Source of the DNA: Myxococcales bacterium
GTDB lineage: Bacteria > Myxococcota_A > UBA9042 > UBA3505
Direction: 5' to 3'
NCBI GenBank assembly: GCA_002728755.1
Contig: PBVT01000085.1
Coordinates: forward strand, 1 to 64,000
Length of the DNA stretch: 64,000 nt
Under the pieces are notes generated by a model that searched no databases, was not told the DNA's origin, and saw nothing but the letters and a program-made list of their open reading frames with translations. The position numbers and the translations under genes were made by a program. Shown piece after piece: positions 46,154 through 55,589 of this stretch. The stretch's first letter is position 1. Every line of letters begins with the position of its first letter.

Positions 46154-47337
46154 TCGAACAACGCTTTCGGCGTAAACCGCGTGTTGTGAGTATTCCTCTT
46201 TTCGACCCCAAGCGTGCCCACGCACCGCTGCAGAAAGCCCTGGAAGAAGCCGCTGTTTCGGTGCTTCGATCGGGTCGCTATATTCTTGGCCCTGAGGTGG
46301 AAGCCTTCGAACAGAGCCTGTCGGACCGACTCGAAGGTAGGCCCGTCGTTGGTGTGTCTTCCGGGACCGATGCATTGGTTCTCGCGCTTCGTGCTTTGGA
46401 GATTGGTCCCGGAGATGAGGTTCTTACGACTCCCTATACCTTTGTTGCTACGGTGGATGCGATTCTACGAGTCGGCGCAACGCCTCGCTTTGTCGATATT
46501 GATCCGACAACATTGATGCCGACCGCTGAAGCTTTAACCGCAGCAACAAGCGCGGCTACCAGGGCGGTAATCATCGTGCATCTATTTGGTGCAGCATTTG
46601 ATTGTTCGGAGCTGGAAGAGCTGCGTTCCAGAGGTATCGCGGTTCTTGAGGATGCTGCGCAGGCCTTTGGTGCACGCCTGGGTGACCGGGAAGTGGGCAC
46701 AATGGGAGATGTGGGAGCCTTCTCCTTTTTCCCTACGAAGAATCTGGGGGGATATGGGGATGGCGGCGCCGTCGTATTGGATAGTCAGGAAAGAGCCGAC
46801 TATGTACGCGCATTGCGCGCCCATGGGCGGGGGGCGCGATCCTATTACAGTTCCCATATTGGATATAATGCACGACTCGACGCGATGCAGGCGGCGTTAT
46901 TGCGCGTGAAGCTTGCCCACGTCGATGCTGCCAACAGCACCCGCCGGGATCTGGCTGGTAACTATCATGCATTGATTCAGGCCGATGAACGTCTCCGTGA
47001 GCTGGTCGTTCTGACTCCCGATCCAGAGAGCCTTCCAGGCCATGTCTTTCATCAGTATGTTCTACGGGTGAAGCCCGGTTTTCGAGATGTTGCAGTGGCA
47101 CACCTCAAGGAAAGCAAGATCGGTGTGGGGATCTATTATCCAACCGGAGTACATCAACAGCCTCTGGTAAAGGGTCATGTGGATGCCGAACTCCAATTTC
47201 CCGAGACGGAAGCCGCCTGTTTGAGTACCTTTGCAATTCCAATGTTCCCGGGACTGACGGGTAAGGAGCAAGAGGAAGTGATTTTCCGATTATGCGAAGC
47301 GGCCGAACAATATATGCGGGCATCGGGTCAGGGGTAG
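46150..47337 (+). CDS. DegT/DnrJ/EryC1-type sugar aminotransferase
   Basis: PLP-dependent aminotransferase acting on nucleotide-linked keto sugars. Family motifs: SGRYILGPEVEAFEQ, VSSGTDALVLALRALEIGPGDEV, TTPYTFVATVDAI, LFGAAFDC, ILEDAAQAFGA-like LEDAAQAFGARL, and the PLP lysine in FFPTKNLGGYGDGG. TTG 46150 overlaps the previous stop; GTG 46186 (MSIPLFDPKR) fits family N-termini better. Four nt before the epimerase, so they probably act in one surface-sugar pathway. Confidence 0.93.
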   Translation: MIEQRFRRKPRVVSIPLFDPKRAHAPLQKALEEAAVSVLRSGRYILGPEVEAFEQSLSDRLEGRPVVGVSSGTDALVLALRALEIGPGDEVLTTPYTFVATVDAILRVGATPRFVDIDPTTLMPTAEALTAATSAATRAVIIVHLFGAAFDCSELEELRSRGIAVLEDAAQAFGARLGDREVGTMGDVGAFSFFPTKNLGGYGDGGAVVLDSQERADYVRALRAHGRGARSYYSSHIGYNARLDAMQAALLRVKLAHVDAANSTRRDLAGNYHALIQADERLRELVVLTPDPESLPGHVFHQYVLRVKPGFRDVAVAHLKESKIGVGIYYPTGVHQQPLVKGHVDAELQFPETEAACLSTFAIPMFPGLTGKEQEEVIFRLCEAAEQYMRASGQG

Positions 47338-47341
47338 ATCA

Positions 47342-48322
47342 ATGACGACGATTGCAATCACAGGAGCCGCAGGTTTCATTGGAACCCACGTGTCGGAGAT
47401 GTTGCTCAGCCGTGGTGATACCGTTGTGGGGCTCGATAACTTTAACGACTTCTACGATCCCGCCATCAAACGGGCCAACGCGAAACACCTCCAACGCTGG
47501 GAGGGTTTTCGGCTTGTAGAAGGGGATATACAGTCGCCTGAGAGCCTAGACGCGGTTCTTGGTTCTGGCGATGTCGACGCAATCATTCATTTAGCCGCGA
47601 GAGCCGGTGTTCGGCCTTCGGTAGAAGATCCATCCCTTTACGCCGACGTAAATGTTCGTGGGACGATCCAGGTATTAGAGGCGGCCGTTCGTTACGGGAT
47701 TGAACGATTTGTGTTTGCTTCGTCATCGAGTGTCTATGGGGCAAATACCAAGACTCCTTTTCATGAGGAGGACCCGGTAGAATTACCCGAGAGCCCCTAT
47801 GCGGCGACAAAACGGGCCGGAGAGCTTCTGTGTCGAACCTATCACCATCTATACGCCACGACGGGACCGTTACAGAGCCTCGCCGTTCTTCGGTTCTTTA
47901 CGGTGTACGGACCAGGTCAAAGACCGGAGATGGCGATTAGCAAATTCACGAAGCGAATGATCCAGGGGCAGACAATTCCGATGTTCGGGGATGGCAGCTC
48001 GTTACGAGACTATACCTACGTGGACGATATCGTTGCCGGTGTGGTGGCGGCGCTAGATCGGTCTCAAGGCTATCGCATCTTCAACCTCGGCGGTGGCCAA
48101 CCGGTACGTCTCGATGCGATGATTGCGGCCGTAGCAAAGGCCGTTGGTGTAGAGCCTGTGATTGAAGAGTTGCCCATGCAACCAGGGGATGTGCAGGTCA
48201 CCGTCTCGGACTGCTCGAGGGCTCGAGAGGAGTTGGGGTATCTCCCGCAAACGTCATTGAACGATGGGATATCCGAATATGTGAAATGGCATATGATGAA
48301 CCGGCACGATTCCGACCGGTAA
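47342..48322 (+). CDS. UDP-glucuronate epimerase-like SDR
   Basis: Extended SDR. TGAAGFIG (TGxxGxxG), DNFNDFYDPAIKRAN which is typical of UDP-glucuronate 4-epimerases, HLAARAGVRPSVEDP, SSSSVYG and SPYAATKRAGE (YxxxK). All catalytic residues are intact. Product assignment between UDP-glucuronate and other UDP-hexose epimerases is by motif only. It is coupled to the DegT-type aminotransferase. Confidence 0.9.
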   Translation: MTTIAITGAAGFIGTHVSEMLLSRGDTVVGLDNFNDFYDPAIKRANAKHLQRWEGFRLVEGDIQSPESLDAVLGSGDVDAIIHLAARAGVRPSVEDPSLYADVNVRGTIQVLEAAVRYGIERFVFASSSSVYGANTKTPFHEEDPVELPESPYAATKRAGELLCRTYHHLYATTGPLQSLAVLRFFTVYGPGQRPEMAISKFTKRMIQGQTIPMFGDGSSLRDYTYVDDIVAGVVAALDRSQGYRIFNLGGGQPVRLDAMIAAVAKAVGVEPVIEELPMQPGDVQVTVSDCSRAREELGYLPQTSLNDGISEYVKWHMMNRHDSDR

Positions 48323-48339
48323 AGCATGCAGGAAGAATT

Positions 48340-49239
48340 ATGGTGGATACGACAGATAGTGTGAAGGGTATAATTACAGTTCTCGGGGGTGGGACCATGG
48401 GGCGGGGCATCGTCCATGTGGCCCTCGCCAGCGGCTTTCAAGTGCGGTTATCTGATATCTCAGAGGAGGCCGTCGCCAACGCGGTGGCAGGTGTCCATAA
48501 GACTCTTGGCCGTGCCGTAGAGCGAGGGAAGTTATCCGAAGACGAGTGCCAATCTTGCCATTCGAATCTGCAGACAAGTGTTGATGCAGCGGAGGCGGCT
48601 TCGGGAGCGGATCTTGTTATCGAGGCAATCCCAGAATCCATCGATCTCAAATGTGCGCTGTATGCGCGCATCGCACCGGTACTCGGAGCCCAGACGATCC
48701 TCGCGACCAACACTTCTGCTCTTCCTGTGACGCAATTGGCCGAGGCCTCCGGTGTGGCGGAACGATTTGTGGGTATGCATTTCTTTAATCCACCCTTTGC
48801 GTTGAAGCTGTTGGAATTGATCCGCACCGAACACTCCTCCGAAGATACGTTGTCACGGGCGAGGGTTTTCGCGGCCCAGCTAGGCCGACAGCTCGTGGAA
48901 GTTCGAGATTCCCCCGGTTTTGCGACCAGTCGTCTGGGCATTACCCTGGCCAACGAGGCTATGCGTATGGTCGAGCAAGAGGTTGCGAGCGCGTCGGATA
49001 TCGATACTGCTCTGCGCTTTGGTTATGGACACCCCATGGGACCGCTGGAGTTGACCGATCTGGTGGGACTGGATGTTCGATTGGCGATCACTCGTCATTT
49101 ATATGCAGAGTTGGGCACCGACACTTTCCAGCCGCCTCGCATTCTAGAAGACCTGGTCTCTCAGGGACGGCTTGGTCGAAAATCTGGACATGGATTCTAT
49201 CACTGGGTGGATGGTAAAAAGGTCGAAACAGCTTCCTGA
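48340..49239 (+). CDS. 3-hydroxyacyl-CoA (3-hydroxybutyryl-CoA) dehydrogenase
   Basis: Two-domain NAD-dependent dehydrogenase. N-terminal Rossmann motif VLGGGTMGRGIVHVALASG, the catalytic His region GMHFFNPPFALKLLELI, and a C-terminal helical domain (SPGFATSRLGITLANEAMRM, YGHPMGPLELTDLVGLDV). ATG 48340 is used because AGGAAG lies 4 nt upstream; the ORF-track start lies inside the epimerase gene. Length 299 is typical of the Hbd type. No other beta-oxidation gene is nearby. Confidence 0.93.
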   Translation: MVDTTDSVKGIITVLGGGTMGRGIVHVALASGFQVRLSDISEEAVANAVAGVHKTLGRAVERGKLSEDECQSCHSNLQTSVDAAEAASGADLVIEAIPESIDLKCALYARIAPVLGAQTILATNTSALPVTQLAEASGVAERFVGMHFFNPPFALKLLELIRTEHSSEDTLSRARVFAAQLGRQLVEVRDSPGFATSRLGITLANEAMRMVEQEVASASDIDTALRFGYGHPMGPLELTDLVGLDVRLAITRHLYAELGTDTFQPPRILEDLVSQGRLGRKSGHGFYHWVDGKKVETAS

Positions 49240-49340
49240 GCGGCATTAGTGCCAGACCCTTCCCTGTTAGCCGATAATTCCCAATTGACCGGGAATCGTT
49301 TTCGTGCGTAAACGAGTCATACGGCGGTTGGATCCTCTAA

Positions 49341-50066
49341 ATGATTCGATTATTCAAGCTTACAAAGCGATACCCAAATGGGGTAGAAGCGCTTAAGGGC
49401 ATCAATCTACACGTGCCCACCGATAGCTTCGTGTATCTGACGGGCCCGAGCGGCTCCGGAAAAACGACCCTTATGAAGCTTATCCTCTGTATGGAGAGGG
49501 CCAGCGAGGGGGAAATTCTGGTAGCCGGGCGTAACCTCCGCATGTTGAGCCGGCAAAGTATTCCAGTGCTTCGGCGTAATATCGGGGTCGTATTTCAGGA
49601 CTTCAAGTTACTTTCGGATCGGAACGTATCGGAGAACGTTGCGTTGGGTCTGGAGATCTTCGGGTTTAGTCGGAACGAGATACGGAGCCGAGTTGCGGAG
49701 ACTCTCGATCGGGTCGGTATGCTACGGTTCCAACGCGCCTTTCCAACAATGTTGTCGGCTGGTGAACAACAGCGTGTCGCCATAGCCCGTGCGATCGTCA
49801 CTCGTCCCAAGATTCTCCTCGCTGATGAGCCAACAGGGAATGTGGATCCAGAGATGAGTCTGGATATTGGTCGTCTATTCAACGACATCAATGCGGATAA
49901 TACGACTGTAATGGTCGCGACCCACGATCCGAACCTTCCTCGCGAGATCGCCCACCGTACATTGACCCTGAATAACGGGTATCTGGTTCTAGATACGGAC
50001 CCACAATATGTACCCGATCTCGACTCCATGGATGCGGAAGACCAGGCGGAGTTGTTTTCGCAATGA
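49341..50066 (+). CDS. ftsE: Cell-division ABC ATPase FtsE
   Basis: Cytoplasmic ATPase of the FtsEX complex that drives septal peptidoglycan hydrolase activation. Walker A GPSGSGKTTL, signature LSAGEQQRVAIA, Walker B ILLADEPTGNVDP, H-loop ATHD. N-terminus MIRLFKLTKRYPNGVEAL is typical. Stop overlaps the ftsX ATG by 4 nt. Confidence 0.95.
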   Translation: MIRLFKLTKRYPNGVEALKGINLHVPTDSFVYLTGPSGSGKTTLMKLILCMERASEGEILVAGRNLRMLSRQSIPVLRRNIGVVFQDFKLLSDRNVSENVALGLEIFGFSRNEIRSRVAETLDRVGMLRFQRAFPTMLSAGEQQRVAIARAIVTRPKILLADEPTGNVDPEMSLDIGRLFNDINADNTTVMVATHDPNLPREIAHRTLTLNNGYLVLDTDPQYVPDLDSMDAEDQAELFSQ

Positions 50067-50977
50067 AAGTGCCGCAGATCTCATATTTCCTGGGGGAATT
50101 GCGTCGAAATCTGCGCCGGCAGCCCATGTTGGTGATCACCAGCATTGCGTCGGTGGCTGTGAGCTTTCTTCTTGTCGGCTTTTTTGGGGGGATCTGGCTT
50201 GAGGCAGATAAACGTCTCGAAACATTCGGCAGTCAGGTTCACGTAACGATCTTACTGAACCAGGGAAGTAATAATAAGGCAGTTATGGACGCTGTCGAAG
50301 AGACCTTTGGTGTACGCGGTCGATTCTACGATTCGAAACAGGACCTTGAGCACAACACGAAGTTGCTGAAGGAGTTTCTGGGAAAAAAACGGGCAAAATT
50401 CTTAGAAGATCTGATCCCCAGGCGTCCTAAAATTGAGATTGTGCTGCCTCCGAAGGATCGAAAGAAGGTCAAGGTTGAGCACTATATAAAGGACTTCAAA
50501 AAGAAGACGGATGAATTAGAAGAGATCGATGGAGTATTCAGCGTCCTAACCGGGGGGCAGAATGTTCAACTAGCGTACGCACTAGTCGGTGCTATCCAGT
50601 GGTTTGGTGCGCTATTATCAGTGTTGATCCTTGTGGTTTCACTCTTCTTCATCTTTTCGACGATCCGTTTATCGGTACACGCTCGTAAAGAAGAAATTGC
50701 CATTCGCCAACTCATGGGGGCGAGCCCAGGGTTTATCTCGATGCCATTCTATCTGGAAGGAATCGTTGTAGGCGCTCTTGGTGGTCTTGTAGCGTTCATC
50801 GTCCTTGCAATTCTGGTGGATCGATTCAACACGCAAATGCTCGACACCATGGGTCTGCAACAGTCTTTAGAGTTCTTGTCGATGAAGCTCGGAGCGCTGT
50901 TTCTGACCATGGGTGTGGCGATTGGTCTGGCAGGCTCTGCTTTGGCCGTGGGTCGGTATCTGAAGCTGAATAGGTGA
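50063..50977 (+). CDS. ftsX: Cell-division membrane protein FtsX
   Basis: Four-span MacB-type membrane partner of FtsE. First span MLVITSIASVAVSFLLVGFF, then a periplasmic domain of about 130 residues that would contact the EnvC-like protein, then three C-terminal spans (ALLSVLILVVSLFFIFSTI, GIVVGALGGLVAFIVLAIL, LFLTMGVAIGLAGSALAVG) with KEEIAIRQLMGASPGFI between. The stop overlaps the GTG of the EnvC-like gene by 4 nt. Confidence 0.95.
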   Translation: MKVPQISYFLGELRRNLRRQPMLVITSIASVAVSFLLVGFFGGIWLEADKRLETFGSQVHVTILLNQGSNNKAVMDAVEETFGVRGRFYDSKQDLEHNTKLLKEFLGKKRAKFLEDLIPRRPKIEIVLPPKDRKKVKVEHYIKDFKKKTDELEEIDGVFSVLTGGQNVQLAYALVGAIQWFGALLSVLILVVSLFFIFSTIRLSVHARKEEIAIRQLMGASPGFISMPFYLEGIVVGALGGLVAFIVLAILVDRFNTQMLDTMGLQQSLEFLSMKLGALFLTMGVAIGLAGSALAVGRYLKLNR

Positions 50978-52086
50978 ATCGGTTGCGTGCATTTCGGAAC
51001 ACAGTTCTCCTCATCTTTCTTGGTGTTCCCGTTCTTTGGGTCTCGGCCGACGAGAAGATGCCCGAAAAGAACGCGGACGCAACGGTGGAGCGTGTAAAGG
51101 AGAAACATACTCTGCTTTTGACTCTGGAAGAGCTGGAGCGGAAACAGGCAGAAAACGAGCATAAACAACGCTTTCTGGAGAAGGATATTCGCCGAATTGA
51201 GGAGCGTCTTGAGCAATTTGAGGGAATGATCGAGAAGCACTCGGCTCGACTTGAGGAGTCCCGGTCCCAGGTGCGAAATATTCTGGAGAGTGTAGCGATC
51301 ATTCGGATGCGCACACCCATTGATGCGCTACTGTCTGGACGAGAGCTTCACAATAATGTTCGTGTGCGAGAGCTCCTATCCCACGTCATGGGTCGAGTAC
51401 AGCTTCGGTGCCGGGCGGATTCGGATAGAGAGCTTGCCCTTACGGAGCTCCGAGAGGGCTTTGGCCGTGTCGAAGATCAGCTTGGAGACAAGCGTCTCCA
51501 GCTTACACAGGCGATCGAAATAGCCGAGCAAATGCGTGAAGGTCTTGATCGACGTCTTAAGGAGATCAATACACACCCAGACAAGAGCAACGCGGCCGCA
51601 TGGTATAGTCCGGAATACAGTAAACTTCGGAAGGAAATTAAGACGATGGAGGCCTGGCGAGGGGCCAAAGCCTTTGTCAGTCAGAAGGGGAAACTGAAGT
51701 GGCCAGTCGTTCCGGTGCGAATCGAGAGGAAGTTTGGCGAAAGTGAGAAAGTAGGGAAAACCCGTCTTACGCATCGGGGGGTTGTATTACGAATCGCGGA
51801 GAGTATTGCGCGCGAGGGCCGGAGTGTCCGATCGGTTTACCATGGCCGTGTGGTATTTGCGGACACCCTTCCAGGCTATGGAAAAATGGTTGTCATCGAC
51901 CACGGCGATGGACATCACGGTGTCTATGCCGGATTTGATGAATTGCGAACAAAGAAGAATGTGGTCGTCGCTCCTAGAGAGCGAATCGGTTTCTTTCGGC
52001 CAAAACGAAGGGCGCCTTCGTTCGTGTTCGAACTATTGGAGCACGGGAACCCCTTGGATCCCGCCCGCTGGTTTACGAACTACTGA
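50974..52086 (+). CDS. envC: EnvC-like murein hydrolase activator with degenerate LytM domain
   Basis: Periplasmic activator expected to work with FtsEX. Signal-like N-terminus (TVLLIFLGVPVLWVSA), a long coiled coil (about 35-210, LLTLEELERKQAENEHKQ), then a C-terminal M23/LytM fold (RLTHRGVVLRIAE, GRVVFADTLPGYGKMVVIDHG, FVFELLEHGNPLDPARWF). Zinc ligands are missing: HxxxD is HRGVV and the HxH position reads FVF, as in inactive EnvC, which binds amidases rather than cutting murein. Starts GTG, overlapping ftsX. Confidence 0.9.
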   Translation: MNRLRAFRNTVLLIFLGVPVLWVSADEKMPEKNADATVERVKEKHTLLLTLEELERKQAENEHKQRFLEKDIRRIEERLEQFEGMIEKHSARLEESRSQVRNILESVAIIRMRTPIDALLSGRELHNNVRVRELLSHVMGRVQLRCRADSDRELALTELREGFGRVEDQLGDKRLQLTQAIEIAEQMREGLDRRLKEINTHPDKSNAAAWYSPEYSKLRKEIKTMEAWRGAKAFVSQKGKLKWPVVPVRIERKFGESEKVGKTRLTHRGVVLRIAESIAREGRSVRSVYHGRVVFADTLPGYGKMVVIDHGDGHHGVYAGFDELRTKKNVVVAPRERIGFFRPKRRAPSFVFELLEHGNPLDPARWFTNY

Positions 52087-52100
52087 GAACAGGAAACGAC

Positions 52101-52373
52101 CTAGTTCTCCGACTCGTCATCTGAGGTCTCGACAGGCTCTTCGACCGGCTCTTCGGCGACTTCACTATGTGGTGTCAGGACCAGATGACGAAAGACGCCA
52201 AATCCGGCGCTTGTATTGTCCACGGAGTCGATTTCATTCAGCTCCGTATGCATGACTTTTCGTTGACCTGGGTGTACACCCAGCACTCGTACGGAACGAC
52301 CGGTTTCGTCGACATAACGGGCGATCCGCTGCGCGGCTTTTTCCAGGTTCGCTTGTGTTGTCTCGTCAATCAT
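52101..52373 (-). CDS. R3H-only Jag-like protein
   Basis: Short 90-residue protein downstream of yidC, where jag (khpB) is usually found. The body (EKAAQRIARYVDETGRSV, VHPGQRKVMHTELNEIDSVD) matches an R3H single-strand nucleic-acid domain; RKVMH supplies the Arg-x3-His. The usual Jag N-terminal and KH domains are absent, and an acidic tail (EEPVEEPVETSDDE) is added. ATG 52373 has GGAAG five nt upstream, better than the ORF-track start. Convergent with envC by 14 nt. Confidence 0.8.
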   Translation of the reverse strand: MIDETTQANLEKAAQRIARYVDETGRSVRVLGVHPGQRKVMHTELNEIDSVDNTSAGFGVFRHLVLTPHSEVAEEPVEEPVETSDDESEN

Positions 52374-52418
52374 GGGTTCTTCCTTACCTACAGTTGGCCG
52401 TTCGAGCAAGCTCTACCG

Positions 52419-55124
52419 TCACGTAGCTTCCGTAGTCTTTTTCTTGGGCTCGGGTTTGGTCAGGCCGCCCTTCTTATAGATGTATGACTGTTGTGCGATG
52501 GACAGCGCGCTGTTCACTAGAATGTAGTAGACGAGACCGCTGGGCAGGAACAACATCATGAACGTGAACATCACGGGCAGACCATACATCAACATCTTAT
52601 TCTGGCTCATGGTTGCCGAGCTCAGTCGTTGTTGGAGCAACATGATGACACCGAGCAGTACCGGTAAGAGAAAGAACGGGTCTGGTTCCGAGAGATCTTT
52701 GATCCAGAGGAAAAGATCAGCCTGATACAGGCTCGGAGCAGCGTAGATGGTTCGATACAGGGCGAAATAGATGGGTAGCTGAATCAGCATGGGTAGACAC
52801 CCTCCAAGAGGGTTCACCTTATTTCGCTTATAGAGGTCCATCATCGCTTTATTCAGCTTCTGGCGGTCTTCCTTATAGCGTTCCTTCAGTTCATCCATTT
52901 TGGGCTTGAGCCGCTGCATCTCACGCATGGAGACGTAGGACTTGTATGTCCAATAAAGAAGAAGGAGCTTTACGGATACCGTCAAGAGAAGGATCGCGAT
53001 CGCCCAGTTGGGGACTAACTTATAGAAGAACTCCATCAGCCAGAGCAGTGGTTTACACAAGGGGGTAAACCAACCGAAATCGAGGGAGTCCACCAGATCA
53101 TGACCCGCAGCGCTAAGGGCTCCGATATCTTTGGGGCCCGCGAAGATGAAATGATGTTGATCTCCCTTAAGGAGGTTGGACATCATCTTAACCCGGGAGT
53201 CATCGTCCAGGTCCGTAGCCAGCTCTGCGAGCTCCTTGGACGGGTTGAAAGGGTTGAGTCCCAGGTCCACCATTGCCGACTCGTAGTCTCCAGGTGCACA
53301 TACGCCTTCAATGCATTGGAGGTAGCCGTAGCAGGAGCTTTCACACGGACTTCCGATGCTTCCAGAAGAGGCTCCCTCGATAAGACGAGGTGCCACGTAG
53401 GAGGGACGAACTCCTTTGGAGCTGACAGCGATCGGTTCGAGGGAAAGTAGCTTGGCTACTTCAATCGAACGGTCTTTTCTATTTCTACCGTATTGGTCTT
53501 TCTGTGGGATCGAACGAAGCTCACAGCTTGGTAAAAGATCGTGGGAGCTCACCTCGGGAACCATCGCCATAAGGAAATATTGGCGTTCGATTCCGGCCCA
53601 ACGAGCGAAATCGTGGGGGCGTTTGGCTTTTACCTTTCCCTTTTTGATCCCACCGTCTGCACGGCAGCTCGACCGAAGAAAACGAACCACGGGGTTCATC
53701 ATACTTCTTGAACCGGCCTTGAAACCCCGGAAGCCATAGGCGATCAAATCTGTTTTTACTTTTACCTCGCCGGAACCCAACCAGATACTACGAGTGATAA
53801 GGTCGAGCCGATACATGGATTCCCCATGCCGATATAGGCGTTCCAGGTAGAAGTCGCTTGTATCGCGTTCGGGGTTGGGCCAAACCAATCGAACGATCTC
53901 GGGATTCTTCTCGAATGGCTTGGGAACAAAGCGGGGGTCTCGGGCAAAGGCATCCTGCACGGAGCCCTTAAACACGACGTCTACGGGTACATCTGCGAGA
54001 TCGGCCCCAACCTTTGGACGCGCAATATTGGCGGGCCATGACACCTTAAACCAGCCATCGTCGTCCAATGCGCCCAGGCGAATCTCCATTCCATCGGCCG
54101 GCATCTGTGTGGTTGGTGCCGGGTCGGTCTCCTCGGAGGGGGCGACCTCTTGAAAGAGATCGGCGACGGAAGAATTCGCTAACCGGAGCACGATGCGATC
54201 GCCGTTGCCCTCTGCGTTCTCGCTCGCATCTTCCCCTTGAATACCTTGATGACAGTTAGCGTCTGGTACCTGACCGACCTTGCGCCGACAGTAGATATTC
54301 TCTTTCTCCAATCGATCGTAATTGGATTTGGGATTTTCTCTCGGCAGGATTTTGACCAGCCATTGGGGTTGATCATTCTCCATACGCAGCTTGAATTGGG
54401 CCGTTGCGTTATGGCGAAGTACACGCGTTACCACAACTGGGTCCGCGCCTTTGTTATTATGTTTGACGATCAGTTTATCGATCTGGAATGGCCAGATTCG
54501 TGCCTGGCTTCCTACGGGTGCATTCGGAAATGGGGTCGTTACAAGATTGTAGAGACCATAGGGCTGTTCATATTGTTTCTTTCGCAGACGGATGTATTGG
54601 AACGAGCCATTAAACTCCGTTATGCATGTCTCCAGCTGCTTGGTCACCAGGGATTGGCAATACTCCGGTGTTGCACTCTGAGTGTTCCCGGTATCCGCGG
54701 ATGCACGGCCGTAAGAGAGCAGTAGTACGGGTATAAGCACTGCGAAAAGTCCGGCCCGAAGAATAGATGAGGTGGGTACACGGGATGGTGATGCCATCGA
54801 CGATTCCTCTACGTGAGATGTACAGCAGGTATGTTCAGGTACAGGGTCGTAGCCCATACCACCGCCCGGACGACATCTGCTAAGTCGTCGAACGGTCAGA
54901 AATAAGCCCTTGCAGCCTCCATGGTTTTTTAGCGCCTGCCGGGCATAGTCCGAGCAGCTTGGCTCGAACCGGCACGCAGGGCGTAGCCATGGGCTTATAA
55001 AGAGCCGATATATATTTACTACGAGGCCCAAAAGTGCGCCGAATAGGAAATCGATCCCCTTCAAGACTCTACGACATTGACGAAGGAAGAAGCTCAAGCC
55101 TCGTAAAGGCTGTGTTGAGTTCAT
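52419..55124 (-). CDS. yidC: YidD-YidC in-frame: membrane insertase with N-terminal YidD
   Basis: One open frame encodes YidD (residues about 20-100 from ATG 55124: NIYRLFISPWLRPACRFEPS, CSDYARQAL, RCRPGGGMGYDP) and then, with no stop, YidC. The YidC part begins at ATG 54797 with a signal-like segment (LRAGLFAVLIPVLLLSYG), a long periplasmic domain and the five-span core (LLLYWTYKSYVSMREMQRL, KVNPLGGCLPMLIQLPIYFALYR). The YidC part is 792 residues against about 550 usual; the extra length is periplasmic and includes CESSCYGYLQCIEGVC. Overlaps the rnpA end by about 56 nt. Either a true fusion or two in-frame products (see ribosome site). Confidence 0.9.
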   Translation of the reverse strand: MNSTQPLRGLSFFLRQCRRVLKGIDFLFGALLGLVVNIYRLFISPWLRPACRFEPSCSDYARQALKNHGGCKGLFLTVRRLSRCRPGGGMGYDPVPEHTCCTSHVEESSMASPSRVPTSSILRAGLFAVLIPVLLLSYGRASADTGNTQSATPEYCQSLVTKQLETCITEFNGSFQYIRLRKKQYEQPYGLYNLVTTPFPNAPVGSQARIWPFQIDKLIVKHNNKGADPVVVTRVLRHNATAQFKLRMENDQPQWLVKILPRENPKSNYDRLEKENIYCRRKVGQVPDANCHQGIQGEDASENAEGNGDRIVLRLANSSVADLFQEVAPSEETDPAPTTQMPADGMEIRLGALDDDGWFKVSWPANIARPKVGADLADVPVDVVFKGSVQDAFARDPRFVPKPFEKNPEIVRLVWPNPERDTSDFYLERLYRHGESMYRLDLITRSIWLGSGEVKVKTDLIAYGFRGFKAGSRSMMNPVVRFLRSSCRADGGIKKGKVKAKRPHDFARWAGIERQYFLMAMVPEVSSHDLLPSCELRSIPQKDQYGRNRKDRSIEVAKLLSLEPIAVSSKGVRPSYVAPRLIEGASSGSIGSPCESSCYGYLQCIEGVCAPGDYESAMVDLGLNPFNPSKELAELATDLDDDSRVKMMSNLLKGDQHHFIFAGPKDIGALSAAGHDLVDSLDFGWFTPLCKPLLWLMEFFYKLVPNWAIAILLLTVSVKLLLLYWTYKSYVSMREMQRLKPKMDELKERYKEDRQKLNKAMMDLYKRNKVNPLGGCLPMLIQLPIYFALYRTIYAAPSLYQADLFLWIKDLSEPDPFFLLPVLLGVIMLLQQRLSSATMSQNKMLMYGLPVMFTFMMLFLPSGLVYYILVNSALSIAQQSYIYKKGGLTKPEPKKKTTEAT
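54795..54811 (-). promoter_or_regulatory. Internal ribosome site for separate yidC start
   Basis: Within the YidD-YidC frame, AGAGGA lies 7 nt before ATG 54797, exactly where YidC's own N-terminal hydrophobic segment begins. This supports a separately translated YidC, alone or in addition to the fusion. Confidence 0.6.
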
Positions 55125-55443
55125 AATCCGTCTGTTGGTAGGAGATGTCTTCAAAGGAGGCTTTCTTTTTCGCCATGATTACAAGATCAACATGGCGGGT
55201 GAAATGGGCTTGTCGCGTCCGAAAGGTTGTTCGTAACCAACGTTTAATCTGGTTACGACGGACAGCGTTGCCCACCTTCTTGCTAACGGTAATTCCGAGT
55301 CGGCTACGGTCCGTGCCAGGTTTCGCTTCGAAAAGAACAAAGTGGTCGGAAGAGACTCGCCTACCATTACGCATAACACGGGTAAAGTCAGTGGGACTCA
55401 GAAGCCGTGCTGCCTTCGGAAAGTCGTACCGAGGTACCGTCAC
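55069..55443 (-). CDS. rnpA: Ribonuclease P protein component
   Basis: Basic protein subunit of RNase P. RNR motif region [22 protein letters not shown]-terminal [20 protein letters not shown] and RLGITVSKK are hallmarks. Length 124 is normal. GTG start overlaps the rpmH stop (GTGA). Its last part overlaps the YidD-YidC frame. Confidence 0.96.
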   Translation of the reverse strand: MTVPRYDFPKAARLLSPTDFTRVMRNGRRVSSDHFVLFEAKPGTDRSRLGITVSKKVGNAVRRNQIKRWLRTTFRTRQAHFTRHVDLVIMAKKKASFEDISYQQTDYELNTAFTRLELLPSSMS

Positions 55444-55589
55444 TTCTTAGGCGTCGTAACCGCGATGGACTTACGTCCCTTGCGACGACGGGCGTTCAAA
55501 ACGAGTCGACCCGCTTTGGTCCGCATGCGCACGAGAAATCCGTGAGTACGACGACGAGGTACATTATGTGGCTGGTATGTGCGTTTCAT
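55440..55589 (-). CDS. rpmH: 50S ribosomal protein L34
   Basis: Too short for the ORF track. 49 codons reading [18 protein letters not shown] ... [19 protein letters not shown] ... TTPKK, a textbook L34. GAGAGG precedes the ATG. The stop overlaps the rnpA GTG. The order rpmH-rnpA-yidD-yidC-R3H is the classical block that in many bacteria lies near dnaA and oriC; neither dnaA nor DnaA boxes are visible here. Confidence 0.96.
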   Translation of the reverse strand: MKRTYQPHNVPRRRTHGFLVRMRTKAGRLVLNARRRKGRKSIAVTTPKK

